This document shows, piece after piece, positions 18,914-27,730 of a stretch of DNA of 42,005 nt (the stretch's first letter is position 1; each line of letters opens with the position of its first letter). The DNA is from a candidate division FCPU426 bacterium (GTDB taxonomy: Bacteria; Oederibacteriota; Muellerivitia; Muellerivitales; Muellerivitaceae), in NCBI GenBank assembly GCA_027452205.1, contig DAIDGV010000009.1, positions 1 through 42,005 on the forward strand, written 5' to 3'. The translations under genes were made by a program, and so were the position numbers. The notes under the pieces are model-generated. The model made no database searches, was not told where the DNA came from, and was given only the letters and a program-made list of their open reading frames with translations.

Positions 18914-19104
18914 CACGGAGCGAAGGTAAAGTGGAGAGGTAAATTACAATATAAAGTGGGCTTTTTCAACGGTTCTTCAAGCCCTGGGGCTCCTCTAGGA
19001 AAACGACAAGTAAACCGATATCAGCGGAAAAAAGCCTTTCACATGACAAAAAAGTAAGGCTTCGCTGCAAAAATGTCCGATCGCGACAGGTTAAAGGGGT
19101 TAAC

Positions 19105-19194
19105 GGGGCCTTTATATTGCTTTTGCCCCGTCTACAGCCACGGGATAGGAGCGAATTAGAAATTCGCGACCCTAAGTCCGAATCGAGGACTTTT
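19105..19194 (+). ncRNA. Possible small structured RNA ending in a terminator
   Basis: Three successive plus-strand hairpins lie in a stretch without a gene: CGGGGC...GCCCCG (about 19105-19130), GCGAATT-AGA-AATTCGC (about 19152-19168) and AAGTCC-GAATCGA-GGACTT followed by five T (about 19172-19194). The last is a typical rho-independent terminator pointing away from gltB, with no plus-strand gene before it. An unannotated small RNA would explain this, but no clear promoter or known family was recognised. The rest of 18845-19104 shows nothing definable. Confidence 0.35.
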
Positions 19195-19198
19195 TCAT

Positions 19199-20344
19199 CT
19201 AACTGTAAAAAGGCGGTGTCCCGCCAAAATAGTCCAAATAAAACCGTTTTTTGGCCTCCAGGAACCGGTTCTCCACGATGGCCTGGCGGATCATCCGGGT
19301 CACGTCGGTCATGAATTGCAGGTTATGCAAACTCACCAACCGAAGTACCAGAAGCTCCTCCGCTTGGAAAAGATGGCGCAAATAGGACTTGGTGTAGTTA
19401 CGGCAGCATTCGCAAGAACAGTCCGGGTCCAGGGGTGAAAAGTCTTCGGTGTATTGGGCGTTCTTCAGGATGACCCTTCCCTTGCGGGTCAAGGCCGTTC
19501 CGTTGCGGGCGATACGGGTGGGCATAACGCAGTCGAACATATCCATTCCCCGCTCCACGCACTCCCAAAGGTCTTCCGGGGTACCCACCCCCATCAAATA
19601 GCGGGGCTTGTTTTCGGGTAGATAAGGGGCCGTCTTGCGGACCACTTCATAGATGCTTTCTTTGGGTTCGCCGACCGAAACACCCCCAATGGCATAACCC
19701 GGAAAATCGAATTGCAGCAAGGCCTTGGCGCTCTTCTCCCGCAAATGGGGAAAGTTGGACCCTTGCACGATGCCATAAAGGGACTGAGCGTTATCCCGAC
19801 CGCTTTCTTGATGGGTCTTCCAGCAGCGTTCGGCCCAGCGGGTCGTACGGTCCACCGAGTCTTCCACATACTTTTCCGGCGAGGGATAAGGAATACATTC
19901 ATCGAAGGCCATGATGATATCCGCGCCGATTTTGTGTTGGATCTGGGTGGCGCTTTCGGGGGTCATTTGCCACTTGCTGCCATCCAAATGGGATTGGAAA
20001 GCAACACCTTCCTCGGTGATCTTGCGAAGGTCGGCCAAGCTAAACACCTGGAATCCCCCGCTGTCGGTCAGGATGGGCTTGTCCCAATGCATGAACTTGT
20101 GAAGGCCACCCGCTTTGACCATGTGGTCCGCGCCGGGACGAAGCATCAAGTGATAGGTGTTCGCCAAAAGGATCTCGGACCCACAGGCCAAGACATCTTC
20201 AGGAGAAAGCGCCTTCACCGCCGCTTGGGTGCCCACCGGCATATAGCAGGGGGTTTGGATGGTGCCATGGGGCAATGACAAAAGGCCGTTTCGCGCGGCG
20301 GTTTGGCTGTCTTTGGCGGTTACTTGGAATTGATGGGCTGACAC
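19199..20344 (-). CDS. tgt: Queuine tRNA-ribosyltransferase
   Basis: 381 residues, normal length. It exchanges G34 of GUN-anticodon tRNAs for preQ1. Motifs: LANTYHLMLRPG, TDSGGFQVFSLADLR, GYAIGGVSVGEP, RYLMGVGTPED and FDCVMPTRIARNG with the nucleophile Asp. The zinc site CSCECCRNYTKSYLRHL is near 307-330. The start MSAHQFQVTAKD fits the family. A palindromic repeat lies just upstream. queA, for a later step, lies 2.7 kb away on the same strand, separated by a globin and a glycosyltransferase gene. Confidence 0.96.
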   Translation of the reverse strand: MSAHQFQVTAKDSQTAARNGLLSLPHGTIQTPCYMPVGTQAAVKALSPEDVLACGSEILLANTYHLMLRPGADHMVKAGGLHKFMHWDKPILTDSGGFQVFSLADLRKITEEGVAFQSHLDGSKWQMTPESATQIQHKIGADIIMAFDECIPYPSPEKYVEDSVDRTTRWAERCWKTHQESGRDNAQSLYGIVQGSNFPHLREKSAKALLQFDFPGYAIGGVSVGEPKESIYEVVRKTAPYLPENKPRYLMGVGTPEDLWECVERGMDMFDCVMPTRIARNGTALTRKGRVILKNAQYTEDFSPLDPDCSCECCRNYTKSYLRHLFQAEELLVLRLVSLHNLQFMTDVTRMIRQAIVENRFLEAKKRFYLDYFGGTPPFYS

Positions 20345-20380
20345 AAAAATCCTTAAAAAATGTTGAAATCATTTTAGCTG

Positions 20381-20442
20381 TGATGAGAACTGATGTTCTT
20401 TGATAAACCAACAGCTTTATCAATCTTCATCAATCCATATCA
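20381..20442. repeat. Palindromic repeat, TGATGAGAACTGATG type
   Basis: TGATGAGAACTGATGTTC at the left is answered by CTTCATCAATCCATATCA at the right, forming an imperfect inverted repeat between the divergent tgt and globin genes. It is similar in arm sequence and size to the element at 8493-8559. Confidence 0.5.
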
Positions 20443-20497
20443 ATGCAAAACGCCTTTGCTGAAAGCCGGGCCATGATAGCTAATTTCGGGTGAGTCT

Positions 20498-20525
20498 TTG
20501 GAAAAAACAGGGCATTCGTTACAAT
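20498..20525 (+). promoter_or_regulatory. Possible leaderless promoter of the globin gene
   Basis: TTGGAA (20498-20503), a 16-base spacer and TACAAT (20520-20525) resemble a sigma-70 promoter. Transcription would start at about the ATG at 20532, which also lacks any Shine-Dalgarno sequence, so the mRNA may be leaderless. Confidence 0.4.
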
Positions 20526-20531
20526 GCCCGC

Positions 20532-20960
20532 ATGGACAGACCTATTTACGTACCACCTCAAGGCCCACCCCAGGGTCCCGGCCCCAGCCGAGAGATCTAT
20601 CCTCTGATGGGCGAAGAGAACATCTTCAAAATGCTCTCGGACTTTTATCAAGAACTGGGCAAGTCTTCGATCCGGGCCATGTTCCCCGAGAACCTTGAAG
20701 AAGCTTCGCAAAAGTCAGCCAAGTTCTTTGTGCAAGTTCTAGGCGGCCCACCGCTTTATGTGATCGACTACGGTCCACCCCGTATGCGGGCCCGTCACAT
20801 TCCCTTTGAGATCGACGAATCCGCCCGTCAGGTTTGGTTGTCTTGTTTTATGAAAGTGCTTGAGAACGCGGATAAGAAATACAACTTTCCCATGCAGCAC
20901 ATGGCCGGGTTCAAGGATTTTCTAGATGGTTTCTCGACTTGGATGGTCAACAAGCTTTAG
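20532..20960 (+). CDS. Truncated-hemoglobin-like protein
   Basis: 142 residues from the ATG at 20532; the frame is open 42 bp further up, but nothing supports that start. IYPLMGEENIFKMLSDFYQE, SIRAMFPENLEEASQKSAKF and the segment RARHIPFEID (with the likely proximal haem His) match the 2-on-2 globin fold, closest to group II. Such proteins bind O2 or NO or transfer electrons. The Pro-rich N-terminus (YVPPQGPPQGPGPS) is an extension before the first helix. The stop overlaps that of the convergent glycosyltransferase gene by three bases (TTAG). Confidence 0.8.
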   Translation: MDRPIYVPPQGPPQGPGPSREIYPLMGEENIFKMLSDFYQELGKSSIRAMFPENLEEASQKSAKFFVQVLGGPPLYVIDYGPPRMRARHIPFEIDESARQVWLSCFMKVLENADKKYNFPMQHMAGFKDFLDGFSTWMVNKL

Positions 20961-23089
20961 TTTTCAGAGGCCTTCAGCAGTCCGGCGGATTGGGTCAAAT
21001 TCACGGGCGCTCCCACCGCTTTCCTAAAGTAATTTGACGCGCCTACTTTATCTCCCGTTATCATCCGCATTGTTCCCAACCGATAAAACAAATTTGCCGA
21101 AGGGTAACCCTTCAGAACCGCTTGGATCAAATTCTTTTCCGAATCCGAAGCACCCTGCACCTTGAAGATCAGGTCCGCCCTTTTCTCCCAATAGCAAGAC
21201 TCCAAAAAAGGATCTCCTTGGAACAAAGGATGAATTTTATCGATCACCGCTAGGATCTTAGCTCGATTAGTCCCATGCCCAGCCTCAAACCCATCGATGT
21301 ACACCTCAATATATTCATCTAAAGAACGGTCCGCGGTCATCCATTTCAGAAAAACGGACCGGTTTGCATCGGTTATGTCGATAACCCAAAGCATCAACCC
21401 ACCATCGGCCCGGTTCAGGTCCTTTGCCAGCCAATAGGCTGTTCCCGGCCCCAGACGCTTGGCTAAAAAAGGCTGGTAATTCACGTTGATGAGAAGGGCG
21501 GCCCATTTCGTTTGGCGCGGCTCAAGCCGTTCATTTTTGACCGCGTTCCACTGATAGTCCGCGAGATCCAGTGTTTGGTCAGCCAAGCTCGGATTAAAAT
21601 CCGCAAAAATAAGCCCAGGCCCATCCGCGGCGGCTTTAGCTTCCAGGATTTGATAGGCACGATAGTTATAGATAGACTTCATTTCCTTCAACCAGTAGGC
21701 CGGTTTATCCCAAAGATGCGGATAAACATTGAACAACTGATTAAAGTCCAACGAAACAGAAACCACCATGAGAAGGACTAAAACTACCGCGGTCCAACGG
21801 GATGAAATTTCCAAACTCAACCGCGCCCAACCTAGGCCGATCACCGGGATCAAGACGATCAAAATGGTGATATAGCGGTAAAACTCCGGTCCTTGACTGC
21901 ACACCGCCGGCAGCAAGAAAACAATGAACAAAACACATAACCATCGATAAAAGAACCGGTCTAAATTTTTGAGACATTCCAATAACCCCACACCGAACAA
22001 AGCACCCAATACCGGATTGATCAGACCGCCCCACACCGGCTTATAGCAAATCTCGTTATAAGGCACTCCCCAAAAGAGCGCCTTAATGGGGTCCCAGGCC
22101 CAGTAAAATTTTTCCCATGTTGAATAATAAGACAAATTCCACAGGGCTTGTGTCGGACCATATTGGAATTTATTCGTGATGACGCAATAAAGCAAAAAAG
22201 GGATCATGGGAATGGCCATACCAAACCCAAAGAATAAAAACCGCCGGACATTACCCTTCCAGTAAAGGAACATCATCGTCGAGATGATCACAAAAGCAGA
22301 GGAAACCCAATGGAGATAAACCGCATAGAAGGACACCCCAACACTGAAGCCCAGGACCCAAGCGGCCACCTTACCTTTTGTTTCCGTTTCAGAACGAATG
22401 GTTTTCCCCAACCATAAAAAAGCCCAAGCAACCAAGGGAAGCTGCAAAATATCATGCTCGGAAAAACGTCCGGCGTATGCGGGCCAAAAAGTGATCCCCG
22501 CCATAAGGGCGCAGAAAAATGAGAATGATCTTGAGAAATAAGTCCGGGCCGCGAGATAGGCCAGAGGGATCCATAGGAAGGAAATGACCGACGGCCATAC
22601 CCAGATATTGGTCAAAGAAGGGCCAAAAAGTCTAAAAACTTTACTTAAAAACCAGGCGTAAAAGAAAGGGATATCGGTGAAATTGAAAAAGAGATGCCGA
22701 ATCCCGTTCTCCCCGATCCGGAGTGCCGTAAAACCATACACACCCTCGTCATAAGTAGGCCAAACCGAAAGGGTGGTGAGTTTGTAGAATCGAAAAAAGA
22801 CCGCCAAAAGCGTCACGACCGCCCAAACCCAGATCGGGATTTTTTTAAAGAACTCGAAGCGGTATAAAGGGACATCCGGGTTTTCTGGCGGATGATAGGT
22901 CAAGAGACCCACAACGAATGGAAGGATCAAACCAAAAATTCCGACGCAAAGACAGGCACCGAAAGAAAGGTCAAAATAAGAAAGAAGAACGTTCGAACCT
23001 AAAAAAATAAAAAAATAACCCCATGGTTGAAAAGGAACCACTCGGTTCAATATCCCGTTATTTCCTCTCATTCGATCCATTTCATTCAA
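20957..23089 (-). CDS. GT39/ArnT-type integral-membrane glycosyltransferase
   Basis: About 710 residues with roughly eleven hydrophobic segments in the first 430, then a soluble C-terminal part. After the first helices lies VWPTYDEGVYGFTALRIGE, matching the acidic luminal-loop motif of PMT/ArnT enzymes that move sugars from polyprenyl phosphate to lipids or proteins. The C-terminal ~150 residues may contain a TPR-like helix pair (LFYRLGTMRMITGDKVGASNYFRKA). The first possible start is TTG at 23089, overlapping the queA stop (TTGA); ATGs at 23080 and 23071 are equally possible. Probably co-transcribed with queA. Confidence 0.8.
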   Translation of the reverse strand: MNEMDRMRGNNGILNRVVPFQPWGYFFIFLGSNVLLSYFDLSFGACLCVGIFGLILPFVVGLLTYHPPENPDVPLYRFEFFKKIPIWVWAVVTLLAVFFRFYKLTTLSVWPTYDEGVYGFTALRIGENGIRHLFFNFTDIPFFYAWFLSKVFRLFGPSLTNIWVWPSVISFLWIPLAYLAARTYFSRSFSFFCALMAGITFWPAYAGRFSEHDILQLPLVAWAFLWLGKTIRSETETKGKVAAWVLGFSVGVSFYAVYLHWVSSAFVIISTMMFLYWKGNVRRFLFFGFGMAIPMIPFLLYCVITNKFQYGPTQALWNLSYYSTWEKFYWAWDPIKALFWGVPYNEICYKPVWGGLINPVLGALFGVGLLECLKNLDRFFYRWLCVLFIVFLLPAVCSQGPEFYRYITILIVLIPVIGLGWARLSLEISSRWTAVVLVLLMVVSVSLDFNQLFNVYPHLWDKPAYWLKEMKSIYNYRAYQILEAKAAADGPGLIFADFNPSLADQTLDLADYQWNAVKNERLEPRQTKWAALLINVNYQPFLAKRLGPGTAYWLAKDLNRADGGLMLWVIDITDANRSVFLKWMTADRSLDEYIEVYIDGFEAGHGTNRAKILAVIDKIHPLFQGDPFLESCYWEKRADLIFKVQGASDSEKNLIQAVLKGYPSANLFYRLGTMRMITGDKVGASNYFRKAVGAPVNLTQSAGLLKASEN

Positions 23090-24123
23090 AGTATCAACAT
23101 CGCGTCACCGTAGGATAAAAAGCGATAACCTTCTTTGATCGCCTCGTGATAAGCCGCCAGGATACGTTCCCGGCCCGCGAAGGCACTCACCAGCATTAAG
23201 AGCGTCGACTTGGGCTGGTGGAAGTTCGTAAATAACACGTCCACCACTTTGAACTGGTACCCAGGCGTGATGAAGATGCGGGTATCGAATGAACTGGGTT
23301 CCACTAAGCCGCTTTCTTTCCCTGCTGACTCCAGCGCCCTTACTACCGTGGTGCCAATGGCCACCACCCGGCCATGCCTTTTTCGGGTGTCCTCGATAGC
23401 TTTGGCCAAAGCTGGAGAAACCTCTAGGGTTTCGGGGTGCATCACATGGTTCTCGATCTCTTCCGTATCCACCGGCAAAAAGGTTCCCAAACCCACATGC
23501 AAAGTCGCCGCTGCTTGGCGAACCCCCTGTTTTTTGAGGTCTGCTAACAAGGCGGGTGTGAAATGCAGCCCCGCCGTGGGCGCCGCCACGGAGCCGTCTT
23601 TCTTGGCAAAAACCGTCTGGTATCGTTCCCGGTCGGCCTGGGTGTCGGCCCGTTTGATATAAGGCGGCAAAGGGATGTGCCCGTATTTGTTCAGGAAGTT
23701 TTTGAAGTTGCCGGTCTTGTTAAACCGAACAATGAAGTGGCCCTCCCCCAGCGATTCCAAGACCGCAACTTCCCCTTTGGGCTCTAGATTAAGGATAAAG
23801 ACGCCTTTAATACGCTTGGCCGGAGCGATCAACACTTCCCATTCGTTGGGTTCACCGCCCATAGCGGGTCGAAGGAGGAATATTTCAAGCCTTGCTCCCG
23901 TATCGGCCTTAGTGGCGAAAAGCCGGGCCGGAATGACCTTGGTTTGATTGACCACCGTCAGGTCGTTCGGCAAAAGCCATTTGGCCAGGTCGCGAACGTG
24001 GCTATGGGTCACATGACCGGTCTTGCGGTCGAGCACCAGCATGCGGGATGCGTCCCGTTTTTCCAGCGGCTTTTGGGCGATGGACTCCGCCGGCAAGTGA
24101 TAGTCAAAGAGTTCAAGTTTCAA
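23086..24123 (-). CDS. queA: S-adenosylmethionine:tRNA ribosyltransferase-isomerase
   Basis: 345 residues, normal length. It transfers the ribosyl part of SAM to preQ1-tRNA to make epoxyqueuosine. Family marks: FDYHLPAESIAQKPLEKRDASRML at the N-terminus (written here in part: FDYHLP, IAQKP, RDASRML), HIPLPPYIKR, DGSVAAPTAGLHFT, HVGLGTFLPV and TNFHQPKSTLLMLVSAFAG. Followed by the glycosyltransferase with a 4-bp overlap. Upstream, 24124-24380 is mostly a dispersed palindrome. Confidence 0.97.
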   Translation of the reverse strand: MKLELFDYHLPAESIAQKPLEKRDASRMLVLDRKTGHVTHSHVRDLAKWLLPNDLTVVNQTKVIPARLFATKADTGARLEIFLLRPAMGGEPNEWEVLIAPAKRIKGVFILNLEPKGEVAVLESLGEGHFIVRFNKTGNFKNFLNKYGHIPLPPYIKRADTQADRERYQTVFAKKDGSVAAPTAGLHFTPALLADLKKQGVRQAAATLHVGLGTFLPVDTEEIENHVMHPETLEVSPALAKAIEDTRKRHGRVVAIGTTVVRALESAGKESGLVEPSSFDTRIFITPGYQFKVVDVLFTNFHQPKSTLLMLVSAFAGRERILAAYHEAIKEGYRFLSYGDAMLIL

Positions 24124-24183
24124 ACAAAACCATCCAACTTGGATTCACAACAAAACACTAACCAACAACAAATCCAAATCAAT

Positions 24184-24370
24184 TTGGCCACAGATACAGG
24201 GGATTCATGGGATCAACATAAAAACAAAACCATTTTAACCGCCGATGAACGCAGATGGGCGCCGATAAAAATGAATACAGTTAAGACTTATCGGCGTTTA
24301 TCCGCTTTGATCGGCGGTTGCTTTTGATACTTTTCCGCTATCCCCTGAATCCCCTGATCTGTGGCAAAAA
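24184..24370. repeat. Nested palindromic repeat element, copy A (~187 bp)
   Basis: Outer arms TTGGCCACAGATACAGGGGA (from 24184) and CCCCTGATCTGTGGC (to 24365) enclose an inner inverted repeat: ACCGCCGATGAACGCAGATG (from about 24238) against TATCCGCTTTGATCGGCGGT (to about 24318). It is homologous throughout to copy B at 25856-26045. It occupies the queA-SpoIID gap; no gene is encoded. Confidence 0.85.
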
Positions 24371-24380
24371 ATGCCGTTCC

Positions 24381-25589
24381 TTAGTCGCTATTCATCTTAT
24401 CCAGGATGATCCCGTAATAATAATGCCTCAAGATATCAAAAGCTCCATAGCCCGCCTTGGCCATACCGCAAGCCCCGTCCTGGCACATCCCCACACCATG
24501 GCCCCAGCCCGTGCCCGTAAAGACCATCTTAGGGCCCTCGAGCTTGACGTCGAAACGGGTGCTTCGGATCACGTCCGGTCCCAGGGCCATCCGGAACGCG
24601 GCGCCCTTGATCTTTTGGGATCTTCCATTGCCGTCGTTCAAGACCAAAGAAAGGACCCGGCCCCCATCGCCCCTCCGGATGGAATCGATATGGCTGATGT
24701 CGTAAAGCGGGATATGGGCGGCCCTTAACTTACGGGCCGCTTCGGCAATGCCCATCTCCGCTTGCCATTTATAATGTTTTCCTTTTCGGTCGAAAGAACA
24801 ATCCACAGGCCGTAAATAAGGCATCGGACGTCCCCAGACTTCCTCCGCGCCGGTCGTCTCTCCGCCGCAATTGGAATGGAAGACCGCCATGATCGGTTGG
24901 TCCTGATAGGTCATGATCTCGCCCCGGGTTTCCAGCACCGCTTGGCTGATGTTCTGGTTCACCAAACGGGAACCCAGGTACATTTGGTATTGGGTCGTGT
25001 TTTCCAGGTCAAAGGGCAGGTTCTTGCGGCGCGCTTCCATTTGCTTATAGACCGCGAAGGTGCGGGCCGCCACCGCCTGGGCCTTGAGCGCTTCCATGGG
25101 CCAACTACTAGGGATCTCACCGGCCAGTACACCCATCAGGTAATCGGCCATGGGCAGTTCATTGATGACCGTCACATAGCCGTCGTGGTCGTCGAGGACC
25201 TCCAGGGTGCCCCGGTAGCGGTTGCCGTTGACCTGCATATCTCCGTTCTCATTGGACCGGAAAACCGCCGGGCCTTGCAGGTCATGCACCGTCAGGTCGA
25301 AGGAATAATATTTATGCCCGCCCTGTTCGACCGTTCGGGCATTCAATGAAGAGACCCCCGTCACCGAAGCGCCCGAGGGCACCAAAAGCCGTGCCGAAGG
25401 CTGCCGCACCGCGATGGCGACACGGACCAAATGGACCGGAAGCGGTTTTTCCCGCGGAACGGCCCGGTCGGACAAGGAGCTTTCGACCGTGGTCGTGGTC
25501 GTTTCGTAGTCCGTATAGGTGCGTAAAGGAACGCAGCCCGTCAAAAGGAGCAGAGAAAGAAAGCCGGGGAGAAGGAAGCGGGGCTTCAT
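24381..25589 (-). CDS. SpoIID/LytB-domain lipoprotein
   Basis: 402 residues from the ATG at 25589. The frame has an ATG seven codons earlier, but this one starts a proper signal (MKPRFLLPGFLSLLLLTGC) with lipobox LTGC and overlaps the DUF2905 stop as ATGA. The SpoIID domain spans about 125-395: MADYLMGVLAGEIPSSWP with the Glu that in SpoIID acts as lytic-transglycosylase acid, MEALKAQAVAARTFA, SNCGGETTGAEEVW, and GWGHGVGMCQDGA at the end. The role is cleavage of denuded glycan strands in peptidoglycan. In a diderm it would sit in the periplasm on a membrane. Co-translated with the DUF2905 gene. Confidence 0.88.
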   Translation of the reverse strand: MKPRFLLPGFLSLLLLTGCVPLRTYTDYETTTTTVESSLSDRAVPREKPLPVHLVRVAIAVRQPSARLLVPSGASVTGVSSLNARTVEQGGHKYYSFDLTVHDLQGPAVFRSNENGDMQVNGNRYRGTLEVLDDHDGYVTVINELPMADYLMGVLAGEIPSSWPMEALKAQAVAARTFAVYKQMEARRKNLPFDLENTTQYQMYLGSRLVNQNISQAVLETRGEIMTYQDQPIMAVFHSNCGGETTGAEEVWGRPMPYLRPVDCSFDRKGKHYKWQAEMGIAEAARKLRAAHIPLYDISHIDSIRRGDGGRVLSLVLNDGNGRSQKIKGAAFRMALGPDVIRSTRFDVKLEGPKMVFTGTGWGHGVGMCQDGACGMAKAGYGAFDILRHYYYGIILDKMNSD

Positions 25590-25813
25590 TTGAGTTTGGA
25601 AAGGGCCCAAAGAATGAGCGACAAGACACCCGACAAGAGCAGGCAGGTCGTCAACGGGAAGTAAAAATGAAAGTTTTCCCGTTCGATCCGGATATCCCCC
25701 GGCAAGCGGCCCAAGGGAGGAAAAGGAAAGCCAAGGGCCAAATAAGCCCCGATCATCACCAGGACCACCCCCAAAGCGATCAACCCTTTACCTACCAAAC
25801 CCCAGTTTTCCAC
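25586..25813 (-). CDS. DUF2905 small membrane protein
   Basis: 75 residues from GTG at 25813, with AAAGG ten bases upstream. A longer frame back to 25894 exists, but its extra part starts inside a dispersed palindrome and encodes repeat sequence, so the GTG start is preferred. Two hydrophobic helices flank LPGDIRIERENFHFYFPLTT, the conserved DUF2905 centre (usual form LPGDI...N..FYFPLtT). Function unknown; the family is widespread, about 70 residues long. The stop overlaps the SpoIID start (ATGA). Confidence 0.85.
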   Translation of the reverse strand: MENWGLVGKGLIALGVVLVMIGAYLALGFPFPPLGRLPGDIRIERENFHFYFPLTTCLLLSGVLSLILWALSKLK

Positions 25814-25855
25814 GCTACCAACCTTTAAAGATGATCCACCCAAGCGAAATTCAAT

Positions 25856-26045
25856 TTTGCCACAGATACACAGGATCCAGGGGATCAACAACAAAAGCGA
25901 AACTATTTTACCGCCGATGAACGCAGATGGACGCCGATAAAGGATGAAGTTAGCAAAGACTTATCGGCGTTTATCCATTTTGATCGGCGGTTGCTTTTAA
26001 GCTTTTGCCTTCATCCCCCTCTGTCCCCCTGCGTTCGTGGCTAAA
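25856..26045. repeat. Nested palindromic repeat element, copy B (~190 bp)
   Basis: Outer arms TTTGCCACAGATACACAGGA (from 25856) and CCCCCTGCGTTCGTGGC (to about 26041) enclose ACCGCCGATGAACGCAGATG (from 25910) and its inverted partner ending TTGATCGGCGGT (to about 25991). It is strongly homologous to copy A. Lies between the transaldolase terminator and the DUF2905 gene. Confidence 0.85.
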
Positions 26046-26063
26046 AATGTTTTTCACCTTAAA

Positions 26064-26091
26064 CAAAAAAAGGCGGCCTAGGGCCGCCTTT
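26064..26091 (-). terminator. Rho-independent terminator of the transaldolase gene
   Basis: AAAGGCGGCC (26069-26078) pairs with GGCCGCCTTT (26082-26091), loop TAG; read on the minus strand the stem is followed by a run of T. It lies 20 bp past the stop of the gene at 26111. Confidence 0.85.
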
Positions 26092-26110
26092 CAAGACCGA
26101 CAAAACCGGT

Positions 26111-26767
26111 TTACTTCGAGACTTGGTCCTTGACCTTGTCCCAATCCGCCAAGAATTTCTTCAAACCGATATCCGTCAAGGGATGGTTGAAGAGCTGTTT
26201 CATGACCGAGAAGGGCATGGTGCCCACATGGGCGCCCGCCATGGCCGAATGAACAACGTGCATCGGGTGGCGTAACGAAGCGGAAAGGACCTCGGTCTTG
26301 AACCCATAGTTCTTGTAGATCTGGACAATGTCTTTGATGAGCTGCATACCGTCTTGACCCACGTCATCCAAGCGGCCCACAAAGGGGCTGACATAAGTGG
26401 CGCCGGCCTTGGCCGCCAAAATAGCCTGGGCAGAGGAGAAACAAAGGGTGACATTGACCTTGATGCCTTCAGAGCTCAAGGCCTTGCAGGTCTTGATGCC
26501 TTCGGGGATGAGGGGAACCTTGACCACCACATTCTTGTGCAGTTTGGCCAGGACCTGGCCTTCTTTGATCATCGCGTCCGAGTCCAGGGCCGTCACTTCG
26601 GCGGAAACAGGACCGTTGACAGCTTCACAGATCTCTTTGATCCGTTGATGGAAATTGACGCCTTCTTTGGCCACCAGTGACGGGTTGGTCGTGACCCCGT
26701 CCACAATGCCCCAAGCCACACCCTCTTTGATCTCGTTAATATTGGCCGTATCTAGGAAAAATTTCAT
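26111..26767 (-). CDS. tal: Transaldolase / fructose-6-phosphate aldolase-like (TalC/MipB)
   Basis: 218 residues, the length of the short transaldolase subfamily. [20 protein letters not shown] at the start, [13 protein letters not shown], and [17 protein letters not shown] with the Schiff-base Lys are seen, then [12 protein letters not shown] and a C-terminal [15 protein letters not shown]. Acts in the non-oxidative pentose phosphate branch or as an aldolase; the sequence alone does not separate transaldolase from F6P aldolase activity. Single-gene unit with its own terminator, 89 bp after tatC. Confidence 0.93.
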   Translation of the reverse strand: MKFFLDTANINEIKEGVAWGIVDGVTTNPSLVAKEGVNFHQRIKEICEAVNGPVSAEVTALDSDAMIKEGQVLAKLHKNVVVKVPLIPEGIKTCKALSSEGIKVNVTLCFSSAQAILAAKAGATYVSPFVGRLDDVGQDGMQLIKDIVQIYKNYGFKTEVLSASLRHPMHVVHSAMAGAHVGTMPFSVMKQLFNHPLTDIGLKKFLADWDKVKDQVSK

Positions 26768-26856
26768 TTGCCCCTCCGGGGACCGAACTGAATGGATTAG
26801 GTTACTTTGGAATTATCGGCAGGGCCCCCGGAAATGTCAACGTGACCCCCAAAAGG

Positions 26857-27618
26857 TCACTTCTTGCGGCGGACCGCCAGATAAGAGAGCCAAATACCCA
26901 TCTCATAGAGCAGGATCAAGGGCACCGCCACGATGACCTGGCTGATAGGGTCCGCGCTGGGCGCGATGAAAGCGGCCAAAATAAAGATGCCCAGGATCGC
27001 GTGTTTACGTTTCTGTGACAAAAAGGCGGGGGTCGCGATTCCCACGCTGACCAACGCCGCCAGGATAAGCGGCAGTTCGAATATGCAACCGAAGATCAGC
27101 AAGAAATTGACCACGAACCCGTAATAACCCTGCAGCGTCCATTGGGGGATAAAACTGTAATCCAGGTTGTAACGAACCAGGAATTCCAAGGACATCGGAA
27201 TGACCAAGAAATAACCAAAGGCCACGCCCGCCAGGAAGAAGAACAGACCCAAACAGAAAACCATAAGGATGGCCATTCTCTCCCCCGGCTTGAGGGCCGG
27301 AGCAGCGAAAACCCATAATTCCCGGAGGATATAGGGCGAGGCCAGGACGATGCCCGCCACCGCGGCCAGGTGCATATTGATCATGAAGGCTTCGACCGGC
27401 GTGAGGGTCTGAAGAGCGTGGACCTTCCCGCTCATTTCCGGGAATTTAGCCAAAGCGGTATTGAAAGGATGCAGGAGGAACCCGAAAAGCCAGTCCGACT
27501 TCCAAAAAGCCAGGCCCAGGCAAACAGCGACCGCCACCAAAGAGCGCATCAGGCCTTTGCGGAGATCCGAAAGATGTTCGCTTAAATAACGGGGACGGTC
27601 CAGAACGGGTTCGGGCAT
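26857..27618 (-). CDS. tatC: Sec-independent protein translocase TatC
   Basis: 253 residues, six predicted membrane helices. N-terminal LSEHLSDLRKGLMRSL is the conserved cytoplasmic 'HLxELRxR'-type segment that contacts twin-arginine signals. TPVEAFMINMHLA and FGYFLVIPMSLEFLVRYN are further family marks. A Pro-rich N-terminal tail precedes. No tatA/tatB gene is adjacent, so these must be elsewhere. It stands between the transaldolase gene and the ABC export operon. Confidence 0.93.
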   Translation of the reverse strand: MPEPVLDRPRYLSEHLSDLRKGLMRSLVAVAVCLGLAFWKSDWLFGFLLHPFNTALAKFPEMSGKVHALQTLTPVEAFMINMHLAAVAGIVLASPYILRELWVFAAPALKPGERMAILMVFCLGLFFFLAGVAFGYFLVIPMSLEFLVRYNLDYSFIPQWTLQGYYGFVVNFLLIFGCIFELPLILAALVSVGIATPAFLSQKRKHAILGIFILAAFIAPSADPISQVIVAVPLILLYEMGIWLSYLAVRRKK

Positions 27619-27730
27619 GGCGGAACTATAACATGAAACCTCTTCAAAATTAAAAACAGAGCGACTTATTAGAAGGTTTCGACCCTGAGATTTTCCACAG
27701 GAAATCGCGGACTAACCATAAAACCGGGAC

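Noticed and set aside
25814-25894. Upstream extension of the DUF2905 gene to an ATG-like start at 25894
   Set aside because: The extra residues are encoded partly by the dispersed palindrome, and the family is only about 70 residues long; the GTG at 25813 fits better.
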